Of a stretch of DNA of 10,559 nucleotides, positions 6,480-10,559 are shown one piece after another. The DNA lies in assembly GCA_002162915.1 (NCBI GenBank), contig MABB01000106.1, positions 7,326 through 17,884 on the forward strand, written 5' to 3'. The notes below the pieces were generated by a model. It saw only the letters and a program-made list of their open reading frames with translations. It made no database searches and was not told the DNA's origin. How positions within the stretch are numbered: the first letter of the stretch is position 1; each line of letters starts with the position of its first letter. Both the position numbers and the translations under genes were made by a program. This DNA comes from Rhodospirillales bacterium 47_12_T64 (GTDB lineage: Bacteria > Pseudomonadota > Alphaproteobacteria > Kiloniellales > Kiloniellaceae).

Positions 6480-7664
6480 ATGTTTTCAGACTATCGGGTC
6501 AATGCCTTGCAAAAATCAAAGACGTTATCAATTCGTAATGCTATGAAATCCCTTCTGATGGGGGGGGCTTGTTTGCTGGCTTTGGCACAGCCAGGTCAGG
6601 CAATCGAGACCACCGCTCGAGAAGCCTATCTGATTGACTATACGACAAAAACGGTCCTGATAAATAAAGACGCTGAAAAACCCATGCCGCCGGCTTCCAT
6701 GAGTAAAATCATGACCGCTTATATGGTGTTTGAACGCTTGAAAGATGGTCGGTTGTCTTTGGATGACAAATTACCTGTAAGCGAGAAGGCCTGGCGTAAA
6801 GGTGGGTCTAAAATGTTTGTCGAAGTAGGGACGGAGATATCCATTTATGACCTACTGCGGGGAATAATCGTTCAATCTGGAAATGATGCCTGTATTGTCG
6901 TTGCAGAAGGGCTTGGTGGGTCAGAAGAAAATTTTGCACAAGAGATGACTTTGAAGGCCCGAGAAATTGGCCTTGAGAATAGCAGCTTTGCCAATGCGAC
7001 GGGCTGGCCTGACCCAAATCAGCGAATGACACCAAAAGATCTTGCGACGCTTGCTGATCGTATTATTACAGATTTCCCGGAATATTATAGTGTCTATTCC
7101 GAGAAATCCTTCACATGGTCTGGTATTAAACAGGATAATAGAAACCCGTTACTCTATAGAAACCTTGGTGCTGACGGCCTTAAAACCGGTCATACAGAGG
7201 AAGCAGGCTACGGCCTCACATCCTCGGCCAAACAAGGTGATCGGCGTATAATTCTTGTCCTTAACGGGATGAAGAGCGCAAAAGAAAGATCAGAGGAATC
7301 AGCCAGACTGGTATCCTGGGCTTTTAGGGAGTTTGATAATTTCGAACTCTTTAAAGCTGGTGAAACAGTTGATACCGCTGATGTCTGGCTTGGGACAGAG
7401 AAGACAATTGACCTTGTTCCCGAAGAAGATCTTTTGCTGACCTTACCCAAAAACGCCAAGAACAAAATGACTGCGACTGTTAGTTATGTTGGCCCTATCC
7501 AAACCCCGATAGAACAGGGCGAACGACTGGGAACTTTGAAAATAGAAGCCCCTGATATCGACACTGTTGAGATTCCTCTGGTTGCAGCCAATTCCGTTGA
7601 GAGAGAAGGCGGGTTTAGCCGCATTGTATCAGCCTTGAATTACTTAATTTTTGGTAAGTCTTAG
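6480..7664 (+). CDS. D-alanyl-D-alanine carboxypeptidase, PBP5/6 (DacC) type
   Basis: 394 residues. All penicillin-binding motifs are present: SMSK (S73 nucleophile, K76), SGN (133-135) and KTG (235-237), in the peptidase S11 order. Residues about 290-375 form the PBP5 C-terminal beta domain, and the last 18 residues (GGFSRIVSALNYLIFGKS) look like an amphipathic helix for inner-membrane attachment. It removes the terminal D-Ala of pentapeptide stems in the periplasm, limiting cross-linking. The start is uncertain: ATG 6480 gives a long N-region and lacks a good ribosome binding site, while ATG 6543 (Met22) would start a compact signal peptide ending in GQA at residues 39-41. Neither has a clear Shine-Dalgarno. 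The gene is followed four bases later by tmk, so the two are probably cotranscribed. In alphaproteobacteria this gene normally follows rlpA, as here. Confidence 0.94.
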   Translation: MFSDYRVNALQKSKTLSIRNAMKSLLMGGACLLALAQPGQAIETTAREAYLIDYTTKTVLINKDAEKPMPPASMSKIMTAYMVFERLKDGRLSLDDKLPVSEKAWRKGGSKMFVEVGTEISIYDLLRGIIVQSGNDACIVVAEGLGGSEENFAQEMTLKAREIGLENSSFANATGWPDPNQRMTPKDLATLADRIITDFPEYYSVYSEKSFTWSGIKQDNRNPLLYRNLGADGLKTGHTEEAGYGLTSSAKQGDRRIILVLNGMKSAKERSEESARLVSWAFREFDNFELFKAGETVDTADVWLGTEKTIDLVPEEDLLLTLPKNAKNKMTATVSYVGPIQTPIEQGERLGTLKIEAPDIDTVEIPLVAANSVEREGGFSRIVSALNYLIFGKS

Positions 7665-7668
7665 AAAC

Positions 7669-8319
7669 ATGTCTCGGGGTATTTTTATTTCGCTTGAGGG
7701 CGGTGAAGGTGCTGGAAAAAGCACGCAAATTAAAAGCCTGTCCAAGCGCCTTTCTAAAATAGGTTTAAACAACATACAAACAAGAGAACCCGGGGGAACT
7801 CCGGGTGCTGAAAAAATCAGGGATTTGCTTGTAAGAGGTGATGTTTCCCGTTGGACACCCAAAACAGAAGCCTTGTTGATGTTTGCCTCCCGGCAGGAAC
7901 ATGTCGAGAAAGTCATCAAACCTGCGCTTGCATCCGGTAATTGGGTTATATGTGATCGGTTTGCTGATTCGTCCGTCGCCTATCAAGGTATTGGTCACGG
8001 ACTGGGAGCAGAAAGTATTGAAAACCTGCATCAATGGACTCTCGGTGATTTTAAACCAGATTTGACCCTTGTTCTGGATCTTCCCGTTTCTGTCGGTTTA
8101 GAGCGAACTCAAGGGCATTCGCTTGGGGAAAATCGTTTTGAGGATATGGATACTTCCTTCCACGAAAGAATGCGTGAAGGTTTTTTGTCGATTGCCCGGG
8201 ATAATCCAGAGCGTTGTGCTGTGATAGATGCCACCAGATCTCAAGATGACGTCGCGAGCGATATCTGGGATAGAGTGCTGGCCAAGTTTGGAAAGATAAT
8301 AAGTGGCCAAAGCAGCTAA
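7669..8319 (+). CDS. tmk: Thymidylate kinase (dTMP kinase)
   Basis: 216 residues from ATG 7669, four bases after the carboxypeptidase stop; an in-frame TTG at 7651 overlaps the upstream gene and is less likely. Seen: P-loop GGEGAGKST (11-19), TREPGGTPGAE (38-48, dTMP/substrate loop), CDRFADSSVAYQG (95-107, the DRF/Y motif) and a LID region around 147-160 with ENRFED. It converts dTMP to dTDP with ATP in the cytoplasm, the last specific step towards dTTP. Length and motifs are full. The 3' end overlaps the holB start by 17 bases, coupling a dTTP-supply gene to a replisome subunit gene, a common alphaproteobacterial arrangement. Confidence 0.97.
   Translation: MSRGIFISLEGGEGAGKSTQIKSLSKRLSKIGLNNIQTREPGGTPGAEKIRDLLVRGDVSRWTPKTEALLMFASRQEHVEKVIKPALASGNWVICDRFADSSVAYQGIGHGLGAESIENLHQWTLGDFKPDLTLVLDLPVSVGLERTQGHSLGENRFEDMDTSFHERMREGFLSIARDNPERCAVIDATRSQDDVASDIWDRVLAKFGKIISGQSS
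8290..8305 (+). promoter_or_regulatory. Ribosome binding site for GTG start of holB inside tmk
   Basis: GGAAAG at 8290-8295 lies seven bases before GTG 8303-8305, within the last codons of tmk. No ATG is available nearby in the holB frame before the conserved region, so GTG with this site is the best-supported start. The overlap suggests translational coupling. Confidence 0.6.
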
Positions 8320-9411
8320 AAAAAAGACCGATGAGGAAATAAATTCAAGAATTCATCCTCGTGTTACGACGAACCTTATCGGCCATGCGCATGCAGAAGA
8401 CACTCTGATCAAAGCCTATAATTCCGGTAAACTGCCTCACGCATGGATGTTTACCGGACCAAAGGGAATTGGCAAGGCGACACTGGCTTATCGGTTTGCC
8501 CGTTTCTTGATGAATGAAGGTGATGGCGCAAGCGGATTATTTGGCGGAGAATAGCGCCTACGTCACTTGAAATTGGAGACGACAATCCTGTTGCTAAACG
8601 CATTGCAGCAAGGGCACATGGTGATTTGGTCATTCTTGAGCTAAGCCCGGACGAAAAAGGTAAGATGCGGACGGCAATTCCAGTGGATGAAGTCCGGAAA
8701 GTTGTCGGGTTTTCTCATAAAACATCCTTGGAAGGCGGTTGGCGCGTTGTCATCGTCGATGCGGTCGAAGAGATGAACAGAAACGCTGCAAATGCCTTGC
8801 TTAAGGTATTGGAAGAGCCTCCTGAAAAGACGGTTCTGTTATTGATTTGTCACCTTCCGGGGCAAATCCTTCAAACAATCCATTCGAGATGTTGTCACCT
8901 TCCTCTATCGGTTTTGAAAGAAGATACTGTTGTCTCCTGTCTTAAGGAGCAGGCGCCAGAAATTTCTGATGAAGACGCAATCCAGCTTTCGCGATTAGCA
9001 GAGGGATCTATTGGAAAGGCACTGGATTTATGGGGGCAGGGCGGCCTGGATTTATATCGTGAGATGATCTTGCTGCTGGAAACTTTGCCCAACATGGATA
9101 TGGTGCGGCTGTATGCTTTTGCTGATAAATTAAGTGTATCTGATCCTCAGGCTTTCAAAACAGGTATGGAATTATTTCTCTGGTGGCTTGCCCGTTTAAC
9201 CAAGATTTCCGGACAGGGGACGTTTCCAGAATTGGTCATTCCGGAAGAACATAAACTGATCTCTTCATTAATTGGAAGACATGGTCTTGCGCAATGGCTC
9301 GGCCTGTGGGAGAAGTGCTCGACTAATTATGCCCGTGCGACACATGCAAATCTGGACAAAAAACAAGTGGTTGTGACAACCTTTACGGAGCTCCAAACAC
9401 TTCTGTCCTGA
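8303..9411 (+). pseudogene. holB: DNA polymerase III delta' subunit gene, interrupted by one frameshift
   Basis: Two adjoining frames together make one full delta' protein of about 369 residues. The first part (8303-8554) ends SGLFGGE and then TAG; it carries GPKGIGKAT, the modified P-loop usual in alphaproteobacterial HolB. The second part is in the next frame, open from 8524 to the TGA at 9409-9411, and continues without loss: APTSLEIGDDNPVAKRIAARAHGDL, VVIVDAVEEMNRNAANALLKVLEEPP, and the clamp-loader SRC motif (codons 8884-8892). One missing base (or two extra) between 8524 and 8554 restores a continuous protein. Delta' is a clamp-loader subunit with delta and DnaX that places the beta clamp on DNA. 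The gene is normally essential and the downstream half shows no further damage, so a sequencing or assembly error is more likely than real loss. I see no slippery heptamer suggesting programmed shifting. Confidence 0.88.
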
Positions 9412-9454
9412 TTGCATCGTTGCTGTTGGGTCGTTTTGTTATCAGGAGTTCATT

Positions 9455-10559
9455 ATGAGCGGATCAGAAAACGGATCCTTCTATATCACGACCCCCATTT
9501 ACTACGTTAATGACAAGCCACATATTGGTCATGCATATACGACGCTTGCCTGTGATGTGCTGGCGCGGTTTAAGCGACTTGATGGGTACGATGTTAAATT
9601 CCTGACCGGTACGGATGAACATGGTCAAAAGGTTGAAGCCTCGGCTGAAAAGGCAGGGATTGACCCGCAAACTTTTACCGATCAGGTGTCGCAGAATTTT
9701 CGTGATTTAACGGGACTGTGTAATTTTTCAAATGATGACTTCATAAGAACCACCGAAGACCGTCATAAGGAAGCCTGTCAGCACATCTGGAAGGTCCTCG
9801 AAGATAAAGGGTATATTTATCTGGGGAGTTATGCAGGTTGGTATGCTGTTCGAGACGAAGCCTTTTATACCGAGACTGAACTGACAAAAGGCCCGAATGG
9901 CGAAAAAATTGCCCCGACTGGTGCCGAAGTTGAATGGGTGGAAGAGCCCTCCTATTTCTTTAAACTGTCAGCTTTTGAGGATAAGCTCCTCGATCTTTAT
10001 CAAAACGATCCGGGGTTTGTTGGCCCTGATAGCCGTCGTAATGAAGTTATCAGCTTTGTCAAAGGTGGGCTTCGTGATTTGTCCGTCAGTCGGACAACTT
10101 TCAAATGGGGCGTACCTGTTCCAGGCAATGATGAACACATCATGTATGTCTGGCTTGATGCTTTAACCAACTACTTAACGGCTGTTGGTTATCCTGACGA
10201 GAACAATGACCAATACAAAAAATTCTGGCCAGCTTCTATACATATGGTCGGAAAAGACATTCTGCGCTTTCACGCGATATATTGGCCAGCTTTCCTTATG
10301 GCTGCAGATTTGCCTCTGCCTAAACGTGTTTTTGCGCATGGTTGGTGGACAAATGACGGTCAGAAGATTTCAAAGTCAATTGGTAACGTTATCGATCCTG
10401 TTGAGCTGATCGAAGAATACGGCTTGGATCAGGTGCGTTACTTCATGATGCGCGAAGTTCCTTTTGGTAAGGATGGTGATTATTCAAGGCGGGCTATCAT
10501 ATCGCGAATGAATGGTGATCTTGCCAATGATATCGGCAATCTTGCTCAGCGTGTTCTTT
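9455..10559 (+). CDS. metG: Methionyl-tRNA synthetase, N-terminal part
   Basis: The frame is open from ATG 9455 to the window edge, giving 368 codons of an enzyme usually over 500 residues, so the anticodon-binding domain is cut off. AGGAG at 9444-9448 is six bases before the ATG. Seen: HIGH at residues 23-26 (PHIGHAYT), [19 protein letters not shown], the [11 protein letters not shown] block, and the KMSKS variant KISKS at 304-308. No CxxC pairs occur in the connective-peptide region, so the zinc knuckle of the E. coli-type enzyme is absent, as in the zinc-less MetRS group common in alphaproteobacteria. It charges tRNA-Met and initiator tRNA with methionine using ATP. It lies 43 bases after holB in the same direction, in the usual tmk-holB-metG order. 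Confidence 0.97.
   Translation, partial: MSGSENGSFYITTPIYYVNDKPHIGHAYTTLACDVLARFKRLDGYDVKFLTGTDEHGQKVEASAEKAGIDPQTFTDQVSQNFRDLTGLCNFSNDDFIRTTEDRHKEACQHIWKVLEDKGYIYLGSYAGWYAVRDEAFYTETELTKGPNGEKIAPTGAEVEWVEEPSYFFKLSAFEDKLLDLYQNDPGFVGPDSRRNEVISFVKGGLRDLSVSRTTFKWGVPVPGNDEHIMYVWLDALTNYLTAVGYPDENNDQYKKFWPASIHMVGKDILRFHAIYWPAFLMAADLPLPKRVFAHGWWTNDGQKISKSIGNVIDPVELIEEYGLDQVRYFMMREVPFGKDGDYSRRAIISRMNGDLANDIGNLAQRVL

Noticed and set aside
8540..8554. Programmed -1 frameshift site in holB
   Set aside because: No X_XXY_YYZ slippery heptamer or A/T homopolymer precedes the TAG; an error or point deletion explains it better.

Overview
The window looks like chromosomal core-genome DNA from a moderately AT-rich, flagellated alphaproteobacterium. 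The main clue is the gene run rlpA - D-Ala-D-Ala carboxypeptidase - tmk - holB - metG, an order typical of alphaproteobacteria. Protein style supports this: a PGBD-tailed MltB-like transglycosylase, RlpA with a SPOR domain, a delta' subunit with a GKAT P-loop, and a MetRS whose visible part lacks zinc-knuckle cysteines. Genus cannot be fixed from the sequence; a marine low-GC rhodospirillalean-type lineage is only a guess. No mobile element, CRISPR array, phage gene or defence cassette is visible.

Layout. (1) 1-726, plus: C-terminal part of a FAD-dependent amine/amino-acid oxidoreductase (DAO family), cut by the window edge. (2) 759-3337, minus: a receiver-SpoIIE/PP2C phosphatase, tRNA-Ser(UGA) with its own promoter and terminator, and a PilZ-FliN pair ending in a strong terminator. 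(3) 3483-5295, plus: a small exported protein of unknown function and a lytic transglycosylase starting at TTG. (4) 5447 to the end, plus: RlpA, a DacC/PBP5-type carboxypeptidase, thymidylate kinase, DNA polymerase III delta' (frame broken once) and methionyl-tRNA synthetase (cut by the window edge).

How the parts fit. The transglycosylase, RlpA and the carboxypeptidase all act on periplasmic peptidoglycan (strand cleavage, septal denuded-glycan processing, peptide trimming). The carboxypeptidase, tmk and holB are packed tightly enough (4-nt gap, then a 17-nt overlap) to be one transcription unit leading towards metG. The minus-strand PilZ and FliN genes pair a predicted c-di-GMP receptor with a flagellar switch protein. 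The receiver-phosphatase nearby is a signalling output protein whose target is not in the window.

The most notable observation is the single-base frame break in holB, a gene normally essential; sequencing error is the simplest explanation. I did not find a convincing undescribed system here. The PilZ-FliN pair and the orphan exported protein are the most interesting biological leads.
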